Positions 47,691 to 57,781 are shown, counted from the first letter of the stretch. The stretch is DNA of 64,000 nucleotides from Paucisalibacillus globulus (GCF_900184735.1 NZ_LT855389.1:41663-105662); one strand, 5' to 3'. Numbers and translations: made by a program. Notes: generated by a model not told the origin, from the letters alone.

Positions 47691-48881
47691 TTATTTCGCT
47701 TCAAGTATCTCTTCCATACTTTTTAATTGCTTTCGTAACAAATCCTTTTCGGAGTCACTTACATTTAGGTGACCATAACGAACACCTTGATAGACATTAA
47801 TATCTGCTTCTATTCCTAACCGTTTAAACCAATCTTCTATTGTTTCATGTACTTTTCTGCCTTTATTATGCTTAACAGCTTTTTTCTCAAACTGAAATAC
47901 CATCTTACGAATAGGATTATCTGGTACTCTTACCTTTCGATTAAAAAATGAAAACTTCTTCTCATCAACAAGATTATCACGATGAATTTGAATGGGGCTA
48001 TTTAACATAGCTTCCTGAACTTCTACTTTAATAAATCGTCTCTTCACTTGCCTTTTCACAAAAGAAATAGCTAGAAGTACAAGAACAAATAACAACACTA
48101 CAGCAATAGCAAAGACTAATAATCCTGACATTTCTTTAAGAACACTTTCATCCGGTGCCATATAACCATAACCATCATGTGTTATCTTGTCAGGGTCTTG
48201 GTCTGGCCAACCTCTTTTTTCAACCTCCCAAAATCCCAAGAAGTTAGAAACACCAAGAATAGTACTACTTGCCACAAGAATCAGTCCATCCCATAGGGTA
48301 ACTGTAATACTACGAAGTAAAGGGTAAGTAGAAAGAAATAATCCAGCCCCTGCAATAAGTAAGCCTATAAAATACCCTGGGATTTTACGATCAATTTGTT
48401 TCCGATCTTCTTTAACAACATGTACCAAATGACTAGTGATATAGCCAAAAAACAGTATGATAAACTGCAAAAAAGGGTATATCATAAATTTACTATCATG
48501 AACAAAAATACTCACAAAAATTGTGGCAAATACAGTTAATAGTATATAAAGAGGCTCTCTTCTAATTTGTTCTTGATTCTGTATAGCCATATATCGCCAA
48601 ACTAATAAACCAGATAAAAGAATAACGATTAAAATCGGATAATCTAGAAAAAAGAAAATCCCAATTAAAACTGGCGCAATCAATACATACACAAATAAAT
48701 TTGCATTGAACTTTTTAATTAATGTAAAAACCACACAAGCTAAAGCAATAACAGCTAGATAACTCCAATACGGTACAAAAAAATATCGGTGATAGAGTAC
48801 AGGTATAAATACCATAAATAAGATAATAGCTTCACTTAAGAAATGGTATGCGTAGGCAATAAGTGGATGATTATGTTGCAT
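47691..48881 (-). CDS. Membrane protein with C-terminal DUF4129-like domain, paralogue 1
   Basis: 396 residues with the same layout as its neighbour: about eight N-terminal membrane segments, one near 255-280, then a cytosolic tail with NPIRKMVFQFEKKAVKHNKG and ETIEDWFKRLGIEADINVYQ. No Cys-His-Asp transglutaminase site is visible. The gene overlaps the DUF58 gene by 11 bp. Function is unknown; by context it is a membrane partner of the MoxR ATPase and the DUF58 protein. Confidence 0.75.
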   Translation of the reverse strand: MQHNHPLIAYAYHFLSEAIILFMVFIPVLYHRYFFVPYWSYLAVIALACVVFTLIKKFNANLFVYVLIAPVLIGIFFFLDYPILIVILLSGLLVWRYMAIQNQEQIRREPLYILLTVFATIFVSIFVHDSKFMIYPFLQFIILFFGYITSHLVHVVKEDRKQIDRKIPGYFIGLLIAGAGLFLSTYPLLRSITVTLWDGLILVASSTILGVSNFLGFWEVEKRGWPDQDPDKITHDGYGYMAPDESVLKEMSGLLVFAIAVVLLFVLVLLAISFVKRQVKRRFIKVEVQEAMLNSPIQIHRDNLVDEKKFSFFNRKVRVPDNPIRKMVFQFEKKAVKHNKGRKVHETIEDWFKRLGIEADINVYQGVRYGHLNVSDSEKDLLRKQLKSMEEILEAK

Positions 48882-50088
48882 TCCTCATTGCCTCCCTTGC
48901 AACCGGTCGAATACCTGCTCCACCTTCTCCTTCCACTACTTGATATACACTATTTTGTACTTGTTTCCATGAATTCATCATATCGATCGAACCTGCAGGA
49001 AGGTCACCTATGAAAATAATGGTTTTTGGCTTAATAGACTGCTTTCCAATTTGGAAAAGCATCTTATTAAATGGTAGAATTGGAGCCTGTTTATGTACCC
49101 TAGCAAGCATTTCTAAGGCATGCATGTAGTGAGTTTTTCCTTCCCCCTCGTGTAAATGCACATAAGGTACTTTTCCAGGCTTTCTTGCATTAATATAGAT
49201 TTCAAACGGTATTCTCATCTTTGTGGCATATTCGCTAAGAAATGCCGTATAAGATAGTAGGTTCTCTAGATTTTTATTGAAACTCACCATATTTTTATCA
49301 TTTTCTGTTCCTAAATTAATGACAAACACAAATGTTCGGTCTACTACCTTTTCGTAAATGTTAGTCTGCATTTTCTGTGTTTTAACCGTTGCTTTCCAAT
49401 TGATTTTATGGAAAGGATCACTGTAGCTATAATCCCGAGTTCCAAGTGGGCTTTGCACATCCTCAAATGGAGAGTAATTTAACCTACTTTCTCCCGGCAT
49501 CATGTGAAATACGGCATTTGCTCCTTGCACTGGAAGTAATTTGGGATATACAATAAATTCCGTTTGATAAAAATCATAGTATCGTAATCTAAGTCTATTA
49601 AAATTTAGTAGATGTGGAAAATCATAGGATATATTTTTAACCCTAGCCACACCACGTTGCTCTGCACGCACTGGAAATTCAAGCACCGTTTTCTTTTTCT
49701 GAATCATGGATAGGGGAAGTTTTATTTCCCTCCAGTATTCCTTCTCATCTTTTACTAGTGTATATGCCTTAATAGCTGAACCAATCTGAAATGTTAATTC
49801 TCCATTAATAAGTGGAAATGTAGAACGATTTTCGATCTCCATTTTAAAATTAATTTCTTCTCCTGGAAAAAGCTTAATTGCCCGGGGTTTATTCTTTAAA
49901 GAAAGGCTCTTCTCCACACTTTTATTATAAATTTTATAGGCGATAAGATACGCTGCAAAAATACCAACTGCGATAAAAACAACAGCAGATCTAAAAATAA
50001 CCCCGATAACAAAGAACACCAATAATGCTAAAAAGATATAGTCAAAGCTTCTAGAATCCTCTGTTCCAGCTTCCTTTCTCCATGTCAT
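48871..50088 (-). CDS. DUF58 family protein (YeaD-like)
   Basis: 405 residues with two membrane segments at the N-terminus (about 15-50), a beta-rich middle and the DUF58 signature LGTRDYSYSDPFHKINWKAT near residue 220. The C-terminal part is von Willebrand A-like. DUF58 proteins pair with MoxR ATPases and are thought to help assemble or insert partner proteins. The start overlaps the MoxR stop by four bases. Confidence 0.88.
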   Translation of the reverse strand: MTWRKEAGTEDSRSFDYIFLALLVFFVIGVIFRSAVVFIAVGIFAAYLIAYKIYNKSVEKSLSLKNKPRAIKLFPGEEINFKMEIENRSTFPLINGELTFQIGSAIKAYTLVKDEKEYWREIKLPLSMIQKKKTVLEFPVRAEQRGVARVKNISYDFPHLLNFNRLRLRYYDFYQTEFIVYPKLLPVQGANAVFHMMPGESRLNYSPFEDVQSPLGTRDYSYSDPFHKINWKATVKTQKMQTNIYEKVVDRTFVFVINLGTENDKNMVSFNKNLENLLSYTAFLSEYATKMRIPFEIYINARKPGKVPYVHLHEGEGKTHYMHALEMLARVHKQAPILPFNKMLFQIGKQSIKPKTIIFIGDLPAGSIDMMNSWKQVQNSVYQVVEGEGGAGIRPVAREAMRNAT

Positions 50089-51029
50089 TGTGTAACTGCC
50101 CCTTCTTCAACTGGCACAGGTACTGCCTCCAGAATCTCTTGTACAATTTGTTCTGATGTCTTTTTTATCGAGCCCTCCATGGTTAAGATTAAACGATGTT
50201 CGAATACATAAGGTGTTAGCGTTTTGATATCATCTGGAGTTACGTATTCTCTCCCTCTTAAGTATGCCCGAGCCTGTGTAGCACGCATAAGGGCCAACAT
50301 TCCCCTTGGACTGATTCCTAATTCTACCTCATGATGATTTCTTGAAGCATGAACTAAATCTAACAGATAATCGTAAACAACATCTGAAATCGTAATTTGT
50401 TTAATATCTTCTTGTATTAAACGGATTTCTTCTAATGATAATACTGGTGTAATTTCTTCATATGGATCACTAGTACGATATGTAGTTAGAATTTGTTTTT
50501 CTTCCTCTTTTGTTGGATATCCAATATCCACTCTAAATAAGAAACGGTCAAGTTGTGCCTCAGGTAAAGGGAATGTACCATAGTTACTCTCTACTGGGTT
50601 TTGAGTAGCAATAACAACAAAAGGTGCCTCTACTTTAATCGTTTCTCCATCGATAGTTGATTGATATTCTTCCATCACTTCCAACAAACTAGACTGTGTC
50701 TTTGGCGTTGCTCGGTTAATTTCATCCGCTAGTAGTACATTAGATACTACTGGACCAACACGCAGTTCGAATTCCTGTGTCTTTGGATTAAAGAATCGAA
50801 TACCAGTTACATCACTAGGAAGTACATCTGGTGTGAATTGAACACGATTAAATTCTCCGTTCATTACTTTTGCAAAACTCTTTGCTAGTTTAGTTTTACC
50901 AGTTCCCGGAACACTTTCTAGTAGAACATGACCCCCAGCGAATAATGCTGTGAATAGTAGATCAACAACGTCCTCTTTTCCGTAGATTACACGGTTAAGT
51001 GCTTCTTTAGCTAGTCTAATATTTTCCAT
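50085..51029 (-). CDS. MoxR-family AAA+ ATPase (YeaC-like)
   Basis: 314 residues from the ATG at 51029, which follows TAGGGGGATTTTAGAG; a longer frame has no RBS. Walker A is ESVPGTGKTKLAKS, Walker B NVLLADEINRATPKTQ, sensor 1 VIATQNPVES and the arginine-finger region is LDRFLFRVDIGYPT. MoxR ATPases act as chaperones for partner complexes, usually with von Willebrand A proteins such as the DUF58 protein next door. First gene of the four-gene operon. Confidence 0.93.
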   Translation of the reverse strand: MENIRLAKEALNRVIYGKEDVVDLLFTALFAGGHVLLESVPGTGKTKLAKSFAKVMNGEFNRVQFTPDVLPSDVTGIRFFNPKTQEFELRVGPVVSNVLLADEINRATPKTQSSLLEVMEEYQSTIDGETIKVEAPFVVIATQNPVESNYGTFPLPEAQLDRFLFRVDIGYPTKEEEKQILTTYRTSDPYEEITPVLSLEEIRLIQEDIKQITISDVVYDYLLDLVHASRNHHEVELGISPRGMLALMRATQARAYLRGREYVTPDDIKTLTPYVFEHRLILTMEGSIKKTSEQIVQEILEAVPVPVEEGAVTQ

Positions 51030-51148
51030 CTCTAAAATCCCCCTAATAGTGATAAAAGTTTGATAATTTATATTATTATAACATGTCTTTATACTCATTT
51101 ACGATTAATATCTTTAAAGGTTTCAAAGAAATAAAAATTAATTACAAA

Positions 51149-51177
51149 AAAAGACAAACCAAGCTGGTTTGTCTTTT
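51149..51177 (-). terminator. Terminator after the CNNM/CorC gene
   Basis: Perfect arms AAAAGACAAACC and GGTTTGTCTTTT; on the minus strand a run of seven T follows. Confidence 0.92.
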
Positions 51178-51187
51178 ACCATATTCA

Positions 51188-52468
51188 TTATACTTTTACG
51201 ATACGAATCTTTTTAATTTGATAACCATCATTTTCTTCTACGATGAATTGATAGCCGTCATGTTCAACTGTTGTACCTTTTTTAGCTTCAACATTATGAT
51301 TGATAACCCAACCAGCTATCGTGTCAACTTCCTCTTCATCTAGATCTGTACCTAGGAATTCATTTACTTCATATAATAGTAACTTACCATCTACTACCAC
51401 AGACCCATTTTCTTGTTCTTCGATCATAGGTGTTTCATGAACATCAAATTCATCTCTGATGTCACCGACTATTTCTTCAAGTATATCCTCAACCGTAATT
51501 AAACCAGCAGTTCCACCGTATTCATCAACTACAATTGCCATATGAATACGTTCCTTTTGCATTCTTAATAGAACTTGTTTAATTGGTGTTGATTCTGAAA
51601 CATGTATAATAGGGCGAATATGAGGCAAAATCGATTCTTTCTCACTAGTAATATGACCAGTGAATAGTTCCTTAATATTAACTAAGCCAATAATATGATC
51701 TTTATCCTGATCAGCAACAGGGTATCTGGTATATTGACCCTCTCGGATTACATTTATATTAGTTTCATAACTATCTTCTTTAAAAAAGCAGACCATTTCA
51801 GTACGTGGTACCATAATCTCTCGAGCAACACGTTCGTCAAATTCAAAGATATTGTTTACATACATCATCTCAGCTTTGTTTATTTCACCATTTTTGTAAC
51901 TCTCAGAAAGAATGAGACGGAGTTCTTCTTCTGAATGAGCATTTTCATTTCCTTCAACAGGTTTTATGCCCAGTAAACGTACAAACAGTTTTGCTGTTCC
52001 GTTTAAAATAAATAAAATAGGGTATAAGATAATACGGACCATTAATAATGGCTTTGCTAAAGCTAATGCCATTGCTTCTGCTTTATTTGTTGCTATTGCC
52101 TTCGGTACTAATTCGCCAATAACTATACGTAAAAACATAATAATGAAAAAAGCAATTAAAAATGACAAAAATCCAACCGAGCTTGTTAAACCAGCATCCT
52201 CAAAAAGGGCACGGAACGCTGTTTCAATCGGACTCTTTCCTAGCCATCCGAGTCCCAATGCAGTTATTGTGATCCCGATTTGGCATACATTAATAAATAC
52301 ATCAAGATTATCATCTATTTTTTTTAAGCTAATTGCTTTTGAATTACCTTCTTCAATCAATTGATCTATTCGGCTAGAACGGACCTTTACAATGGCAAAT
52401 TCGGTTGCTACAAAGAAAGCAGTTAACAGTATCAATGCAGCAACCCAAAGTAAGTTTACTATATCCAA
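51188..52468 (-). CDS. CNNM/CorC-type hemolysin-family membrane protein
   Basis: 426 residues: an N-terminal CNNM (DUF21) domain with about four membrane segments to residue 145, two CBS domains (about 200-330, with REIMVPRTEMVCF and MQKERIHMAIVVDEYGGTAG) and a C-terminal CorC_HlyC domain. Close relatives in B. subtilis (YhdP/MpfA) and S. aureus (MpfA) handle Mg2+ export. Start is a TTG with GAGGAT five nt away. That ribosome site is locked inside a strong hairpin, which suggests translational control. Confidence 0.88.
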   Translation of the reverse strand: MDIVNLLWVAALILLTAFFVATEFAIVKVRSSRIDQLIEEGNSKAISLKKIDDNLDVFINVCQIGITITALGLGWLGKSPIETAFRALFEDAGLTSSVGFLSFLIAFFIIMFLRIVIGELVPKAIATNKAEAMALALAKPLLMVRIILYPILFILNGTAKLFVRLLGIKPVEGNENAHSEEELRLILSESYKNGEINKAEMMYVNNIFEFDERVAREIMVPRTEMVCFFKEDSYETNINVIREGQYTRYPVADQDKDHIIGLVNIKELFTGHITSEKESILPHIRPIIHVSESTPIKQVLLRMQKERIHMAIVVDEYGGTAGLITVEDILEEIVGDIRDEFDVHETPMIEEQENGSVVVDGKLLLYEVNEFLGTDLDEEEVDTIAGWVINHNVEAKKGTTVEHDGYQFIVEENDGYQIKKIRIVKV

Positions 52469-52640
52469 TTAAGATCCTCGTATCCAAGTGATACGGAGGA
52501 TTTCACCTCCTGATTAATTAAAAAATACATACGTTAATCCGACCATATCGTAGATGATTCCACACAAAGGGAAACCGATACATCTGCAAAAGTTATTTGA
52601 TTCAAATTTACCTTCCCATCAGAATCACCTACCTCCCTAT
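52469..52640 (-). promoter_or_regulatory. Structured 5' leader of the CNNM/CorC gene, candidate cis-acting RNA
   Basis: In the minus-strand RNA an outer stem pairs 52622-52631 (TAGGTGATTC) with 52551-52560 (GAATCATCTA). Nested inside are GGGAA/TTCCC (52613-52617 with 52569-52573) and the palindrome ATTTGAATCAAAT (52595-52607). Near the start codon ATCCTC-GTATC pairs with GATAC-GAGGAT (52474-52501), hiding the RBS. Upstream GGAGG (52506-52510) can instead pair with CCTCC (52495-52499), which would free the RBS. The class is not recognised. Confidence 0.5.
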
Positions 52641-52751
52641 CATAATTATATTCTATCTAATACAATCAGTCTACAAATATTTCTTCGTTTTCATGTTTTG
52701 TACAAGCCTCTCATACAATAAATTGTAACGCTTGTACAAGGTGGTTAGATT

Positions 52752-53342
52752 ATGATACGGAAAGCACTAGCAATTTTAATCGGAAGTACACTAATTGCTA
52801 TAGGCATTAATTATTTTGTAATACCGCATCATCTAGTTGAAGGTGGGTTAATAGGCGTCGGTTTAATTGGAAAATATGCTTTTGATTTCCAACCAGGATT
52901 AACCATTATTATATTAAGTTCCCCACTCTATCTCATAGCATTCTTTCACGAACGCAGTTTATTTTATAACGGAATCCATGGACTATTAGTTTCGTCTTTC
53001 TTAATAGATTTGCTTCGCCCTATCTCAACCCACTCATCAGTCCCAATCTTTATTAGTAGTTTAAGTGGTGGCTTCATTATCGGTATTGGAATCAGTATAT
53101 TACTTATTAACCATGTTAGCAGTGGTGGAATGGCCCTTATTGCATTACTCTTATCAAAAAAAACATCGATCAATGTCGGCATTTTTATATTATTTTTCGA
53201 TAGTTTAATCATTCTGGTAGGGTCCGTCGTTATTTCGGAAACAACTATATTCTACTCTGCATTACTTGTGGGTACGGTTGGATTTACTACGTTGTTTTTT
53301 ACCAGCTTTTTAAAACCAAAAGAAATAGCTCCTCTTACTTGA
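52752..53342 (+). CDS. YitT-family membrane protein
   Basis: 196 residues, about six membrane segments, of the YitT/YczE-like DUF161 family. Blocks include GINYFVIPHHLVEGGLIGVGL near the start and ILLINHVSSGGMALIALLL. The cytosolic DUF2179 domain of longer YitT proteins is missing, giving a membrane-only form. Function is unknown. The ATG follows AAGGTGGTT. Confidence 0.78.
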   Translation: MIRKALAILIGSTLIAIGINYFVIPHHLVEGGLIGVGLIGKYAFDFQPGLTIIILSSPLYLIAFFHERSLFYNGIHGLLVSSFLIDLLRPISTHSSVPIFISSLSGGFIIGIGISILLINHVSSGGMALIALLLSKKTSINVGIFILFFDSLIILVGSVVISETTIFYSALLVGTVGFTTLFFTSFLKPKEIAPLT

Positions 53343-53356
53343 GAAGCTATTTCTTT
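53319..53356. terminator. Bidirectional terminator after the YitT-like gene
   Basis: Arms AAAGAAATAGCT and AGCTATTTCTTTT with an inner CTC/GAG pairing, overlapping the end of the gene; it serves the convergent BCCT gene as well. Confidence 0.88.
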
Positions 53357-53365
53357 TCAATAACT

Positions 53366-54859
53366 TTATTCTAAGTTGTTGTGGTTTGACTTCAGAATCT
53401 TTAGAAAAGCAATAACAATAATAACCAGAATAATCGTGAATGGTAATGCAGTAATTAATGAGGCTGTTTGCAATGCATCTAATCCTCCTGCTAACAAAAG
53501 TACCACTGCAATGGCGGTTATTAATACACCCCATACTATCTTTACAAACAATGAAGGGTTTATACTCCCCTTTGAAGTCATACTGCTCAAAATATAAGTC
53601 GCTGAATCTGCTGATGTAACCAAGAAAGTGAAAATTAACAAGATAGCTAGAACTGAAAGAACACTAGAGATTGGCAATATTTTAAAAGTCTCAAATAATG
53701 CAACTGCCACATCTTCATTCACAGCTTCTGCAATCTTGGTACCTCCATTTAGGTCACTGTTTAGTGCAGTTCCTCCAAACACAGCTACCCATAAACATGC
53801 AATAACAGGAGGAACAATTAAAACTCCAAAAACAAATTCTCTTATGGTCCTCCCCCTTGAAACCCTTGCAATAAATGCACCAACAAATGGGGACCAAGCA
53901 ATAGCCCAAGCCCAATAGAATATAGTCCAGTCTCTTACCCAGTGCCCACCTCTATATGGAGTTAATCGGAGACTATACTCAATAAAATTTGTTAAATAAT
54001 CTCCCAAACCTAGTACAAAGGAGTTCAAAATAAATACAGTTGGTCCTGCAAAGAAGACAAACAACAATAAAATTAAACATAAACCTAAATTAATATTACT
54101 TAACCACTTAATCCCTTTATTTAGCCCTGTACTAGATGATAATAAGTAAAGAACTAGCATTATAACCGCAATAATTAATTGAATCCAAGTCGAGTTCGGT
54201 AAACCAAAGCTGCTGTTTAGACCCCCATTCATTTGTAATATTCCAAGTCCTAAGGAGGTTGCTACTCCCATTACTGTAGCAATTACAGCTAAGGAGTCAA
54301 TTGTATTACGAACGATACTATTACCACCTACAATAGGTTTAATAGAAGTAGAAATTAGACCATTCTTCTCTTTTTTAAATTGATTATATGCAATGATTAA
54401 TCCAACCACTGCAAATACAGACCATTGGCTAATCCCCCAGTGAAAAAAACCATACCCCATTGCTATTCTTGCTGCATCGTCTGATTTACTAATTAAGTCA
54501 GGAAAAGGAGTTATAAAAAAATGGGACATCGGCTCCGCAACACCCCAGAATACCAGACCAGATCCAAAACCAGCCGAAAACAACATTCCAATCCAAGTAA
54601 AAAATGGATATTCAGGTCTTGATTTTTGAGGTCCCAAACGAATTTTTCCGTATTTGCTTATGGATAGACCAATTAAAAACATGACAAACGCAAAAACAGC
54701 AAGTAAGTAAAGCCAACCAAAATTAACTGTCGTAAAATTAAATAAGGATTGAGCTACTTCCCCGAATTTCTTAGGTAAAATTGCCCCTAAAAGAACGAGT
54801 ATAGAAATTATGATTGCAGATACATAAAAAACTGGATTGTGATAGGATTGCTTCTTCAT
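53366..54859 (-). CDS. BCCT-family osmolyte transporter (OpuD/BetP type)
   Basis: 497 residues from the ATG at 54859, preceded by AAAGGATTAC; the longer frame has no ribosome site. About twelve membrane segments. The tryptophan-rich family signature is in IFYWAWAIAWSPFVGAFIAR, followed by VSRGRTIREFVFGVL; the Na+-coupling glycine-rich stretch is AGFGSGLVFWGVAEP. It should import glycine betaine or a related trimethylammonium compound with Na+, useful in salty habitats. The exact substrate is not predictable. Confidence 0.9.
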   Translation of the reverse strand: MKKQSYHNPVFYVSAIIISILVLLGAILPKKFGEVAQSLFNFTTVNFGWLYLLAVFAFVMFLIGLSISKYGKIRLGPQKSRPEYPFFTWIGMLFSAGFGSGLVFWGVAEPMSHFFITPFPDLISKSDDAARIAMGYGFFHWGISQWSVFAVVGLIIAYNQFKKEKNGLISTSIKPIVGGNSIVRNTIDSLAVIATVMGVATSLGLGILQMNGGLNSSFGLPNSTWIQLIIAVIMLVLYLLSSSTGLNKGIKWLSNINLGLCLILLLFVFFAGPTVFILNSFVLGLGDYLTNFIEYSLRLTPYRGGHWVRDWTIFYWAWAIAWSPFVGAFIARVSRGRTIREFVFGVLIVPPVIACLWVAVFGGTALNSDLNGGTKIAEAVNEDVAVALFETFKILPISSVLSVLAILLIFTFLVTSADSATYILSSMTSKGSINPSLFVKIVWGVLITAIAVVLLLAGGLDALQTASLITALPFTIILVIIVIAFLKILKSNHNNLE

Positions 54860-54968
54860 ATGTAATCCTTTCTTATAGTAAATTGACGTAGTATCAATTA
54901 TTCTTCGATGTAATTGTCTATTTATGCAGTCTTTTATCATTTGCTTTTTTATCTCTGATAATAACAAA

Positions 54969-55004
54969 GGGTCAGATATCCCAGCTTACTGAGAAATCTG
55001 ACCC
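54969..55004 (-). terminator. Terminator after cwlO-like gene
   Basis: Arms GGGTCAGAT and ATCTGACCC, 27 bp past the stop codon. Confidence 0.7.
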
Positions 55005-55031
55005 CCTATATATAGTAGTCTTTTAATTTTA

Positions 55032-56234
55032 TTATTTTACTACTCTTCTTACATGACCTGAAAAATGGTTTTTCCAGTATCCAGAGGACATATCAGCAAC
55101 AGCTAGCCCTGTAGAGTTCTGAGCACCAATGAATTTACCATTTCCAACATAAATTCCAACGTGTCCATTTGTCTTGTACGTATTAAAGAATACTAAGTCT
55201 CCAGGTCTTATATCACTATAAGAAACTTTTGTTCCTGAGTATTGCATTGCTGCAGTGCTTGATGGTAAGGAGACACCAGCTTGTCCATAAGCCCATGAAA
55301 CGAAACCAGAACAGTCAAATCCACCAGGCCCTTTACCAGCCCACACATAAGGAGTTCCTAAATGTGGATATCCAGCATTGATAGCCGTTTGAACTACATT
55401 ACCAGATACAACAGGCGCACTTTTCGTTTTTGTTTCTTTCTTACTTAGCGTAGTTAATGAACCATTTGAGCCAGACCCATTAGTTGAACCTGCAACAACT
55501 GGGTTAGCCGCAGCATGTTGGGCAGCAATCTTGCGATTAACTTCTGCTTGTAGAGTAGCTAATCGGCTATCCTCCATTTGTAAATCATCTATTTTAGCTT
55601 GTAGATTTTGCTCTTTAGCTTTTAAGTCACTTTTTCTAGCCTCATTATCTTCTTTTTGAGTTAGGATAGTTTGTTGCATTCCTTCTAGCTCTGTTTGTAA
55701 TTCAGATAACTCAACAAGTTTCTCAGCAACCTTAGTTTTATCCGCTTCAAGCTGATCGACTAAATCTTGATCTGATGATGTAATTTTATTTACTGCTGTT
55801 ACACGACTAATAAAGTCTGTGAAACTAGAAGAACCAAAAATCACATCTAGAAAGCCAATATTACCACCATTTTTTTGGTAGTTAACCATACGATTACTTA
55901 GTATGTCATAACGCTTTTCAATTTCTTCTTGTAATTTTGCAATTTCTTCTTCGGTTGTTTTAACTTGTGCATTTGTTTCATCGATCATTTTTTGATTCGA
56001 TTTTAGAGCACTCTCAACCTCTTTAATTTTTTCATTTAATTCTTCTATTTCTGTTAGAACTGTTGCAATCTCTGCTTCAGCCTTGGATAGTTTATTTTGA
56101 ACTTCAGAACGATCATCCTGAATTTGTTGTAAGTTAGGTTCCGCGTATACAGAATCAACAGCTAAATTACTGGTTACACCAATTACGATTACTGTAGCAA
56201 TTGTAACGAAAGACTTTTTCACTTTCTTCCCCAC
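55032..56234 (-). CDS. cwlO: Secreted peptidoglycan hydrolase, CwlO-like (coiled coil + NlpC/P60)
   Basis: 400 residues. A signal peptide (about 1-31, cut after VYA) is followed by a long coiled coil (about 35-240), a Ser/Gly linker and an NlpC/P60 domain (about 282-400). The catalytic Cys is C308 (GGFDCSGFVSWAYG) and the His H358 (NGHVGIYVG). It is like B. subtilis CwlO, a D,L-endopeptidase needed for lateral wall growth and activated by FtsEX through its coiled coil. It is somewhat shorter than CwlO owing to a shorter linker. WalR control is likely by analogy but no clear WalR box was found. Confidence 0.87.
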   Translation of the reverse strand: MGKKVKKSFVTIATVIVIGVTSNLAVDSVYAEPNLQQIQDDRSEVQNKLSKAEAEIATVLTEIEELNEKIKEVESALKSNQKMIDETNAQVKTTEEEIAKLQEEIEKRYDILSNRMVNYQKNGGNIGFLDVIFGSSSFTDFISRVTAVNKITSSDQDLVDQLEADKTKVAEKLVELSELQTELEGMQQTILTQKEDNEARKSDLKAKEQNLQAKIDDLQMEDSRLATLQAEVNRKIAAQHAAANPVVAGSTNGSGSNGSLTTLSKKETKTKSAPVVSGNVVQTAINAGYPHLGTPYVWAGKGPGGFDCSGFVSWAYGQAGVSLPSSTAAMQYSGTKVSYSDIRPGDLVFFNTYKTNGHVGIYVGNGKFIGAQNSTGLAVADMSSGYWKNHFSGHVRRVVK

Positions 56235-56506
56235 TTTCTAGACATTCTATTAAACTACTAGATGTTGTCTATGTATACTGTCTATTAAATCTATTACTTT
56301 AGTCTTAAAAAGTATAACATCAATAAATTTCACTAGTATTATTGTTTTGTTACAAATAGATTTCAAAGTGTAGGACTAGGTATTAAGACTATGATTAAGG
56401 AGCACTAAAATGTATTAGAGACAGCACCCTAACAATCTAATTAGCTTATTGCTAGTGTAGAATGTTAGAGGCTGCCCCCCTCCGCAACCCTATTTAGGGA
56501 TAAAAC

Positions 56507-57781
56507 CTAAAACTGAGCTTCTTCCGTAGATCCTTTTAATGCTACAGTTGAAGAAGTTCCTCCTGAAATAACCTGTGCTACTTCATCAAAGTATCCCGTA
56601 CCAACTTCTCGTTGATGCCTTGTAGCAGTATAGCCAAATTCTTCACTTTGAAATTCATTTTGTTGCAGTTCGGAATAGGCAGCCATACCAGTCTCTTTAT
56701 ACTTTCTCGCAAGTTCAAACATACTATAGTTAAGTGCATGGAATCCGGCTAATGTTACAAATTGGAACTTATATCCCATTTTTGAAAGTTCATCTTGAAA
56801 ACTCCCAATCTGAGAGTCTGATAATTTTTGCTTCCAATTAAAGGACGGGGAACAATTGTATGCAAGTAATTTATCTGGGAATTTTTCATGAAGGGCATCA
56901 GCAAACTGTTTGGCCTCTTCTAAACTAGGCTCTGCCGTTTCGCACCAGATTAAATCTGCATAAGGTGCATAGGCAATTCCTCTAGCAATTGCCTGTTCAA
57001 TTCCAGCCTTCGTTCTGAAAAAGCCCTCTGCGGTTCGCTCACCTGTGATGAATTCACTGTCAGTAGGATCTACATCACTTGTAATTAAATCAGCAGCATT
57101 CGCATCCGTTCTAGCAATAATTAAAGTAGGTGTTCCCATAACATCTGCTGCAAATCTAGCAGCAATTAGATTTCGCACAGCTGTTTGAGTTGGCAGTAAA
57201 ACTTTCCCACCTAAATGACCGCATTTTTTCTCTGATGATAATTGGTCCTCGAAATGCACGGCCGCAGCACCCGCTTCTATCATTGACTTCATTAATTCAA
57301 ATACATTCAATTGTCCTCCAAAGCCCGCTTCTGCATCGGCGACAATTGGGACAAACCAATCAATTTCTTCTTCTTTTCCTTCTGAATAATGAATTTGGTC
57401 TGCTCTCTGGAGTGCCCGATTTATCCGTTTTACAACGGTTGGTACACTGTTTACAGGATAAAGACTTTGATCAGGATACATTTGACCTGCAACATTTGCA
57501 TCTGCTGCTACCTGCCAACCACTCAAGTAAATTGCCTTTAATCCAGCTTTAACCTGTTGGACAGCTTGGTTTCCCGTAAGTGCACCTAGAGCTTTGACAT
57601 AAGAATCACTATTTACCATTTCCCATAACTTCTCTGCACCTCTAGTGGCTAATGTATATTCGATATCAATGGAACCCCGTAACCGGATAACATCTTCTGC
57701 TGTATAGGGTCTTTCAATCCCTTCCCAACGAATATTCTCTTCCCAATCCTTTATTAAATTATTTATACGCGAATTACTCAT
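56507..57781 (-). CDS. aceA: Isocitrate lyase
   Basis: 424 residues. The catalytic motif KKCGH is at about 185-189, in [10 protein letters not shown], with Mg2+-binding [12 protein letters not shown] just before. It cleaves isocitrate to succinate and glyoxylate, the first step of the glyoxylate shunt. Its start overlaps the aceB stop by four bases (ATGA), so the two are made from one transcript. B. subtilis 168 lacks this pathway. Confidence 0.96.
   Translation of the reverse strand: MSNSRINNLIKDWEENIRWEGIERPYTAEDVIRLRGSIDIEYTLATRGAEKLWEMVNSDSYVKALGALTGNQAVQQVKAGLKAIYLSGWQVAADANVAGQMYPDQSLYPVNSVPTVVKRINRALQRADQIHYSEGKEEEIDWFVPIVADAEAGFGGQLNVFELMKSMIEAGAAAVHFEDQLSSEKKCGHLGGKVLLPTQTAVRNLIAARFAADVMGTPTLIIARTDANAADLITSDVDPTDSEFITGERTAEGFFRTKAGIEQAIARGIAYAPYADLIWCETAEPSLEEAKQFADALHEKFPDKLLAYNCSPSFNWKQKLSDSQIGSFQDELSKMGYKFQFVTLAGFHALNYSMFELARKYKETGMAAYSELQQNEFQSEEFGYTATRHQREVGTGYFDEVAQVISGGTSSTVALKGSTEEAQF

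Noticed and set aside
54895-54967. N-terminal extension of the BCCT transporter
   Set aside because: The extra 36 residues have no RBS and are hydrophilic; AAAGGATTAC precedes the internal ATG at 54859.
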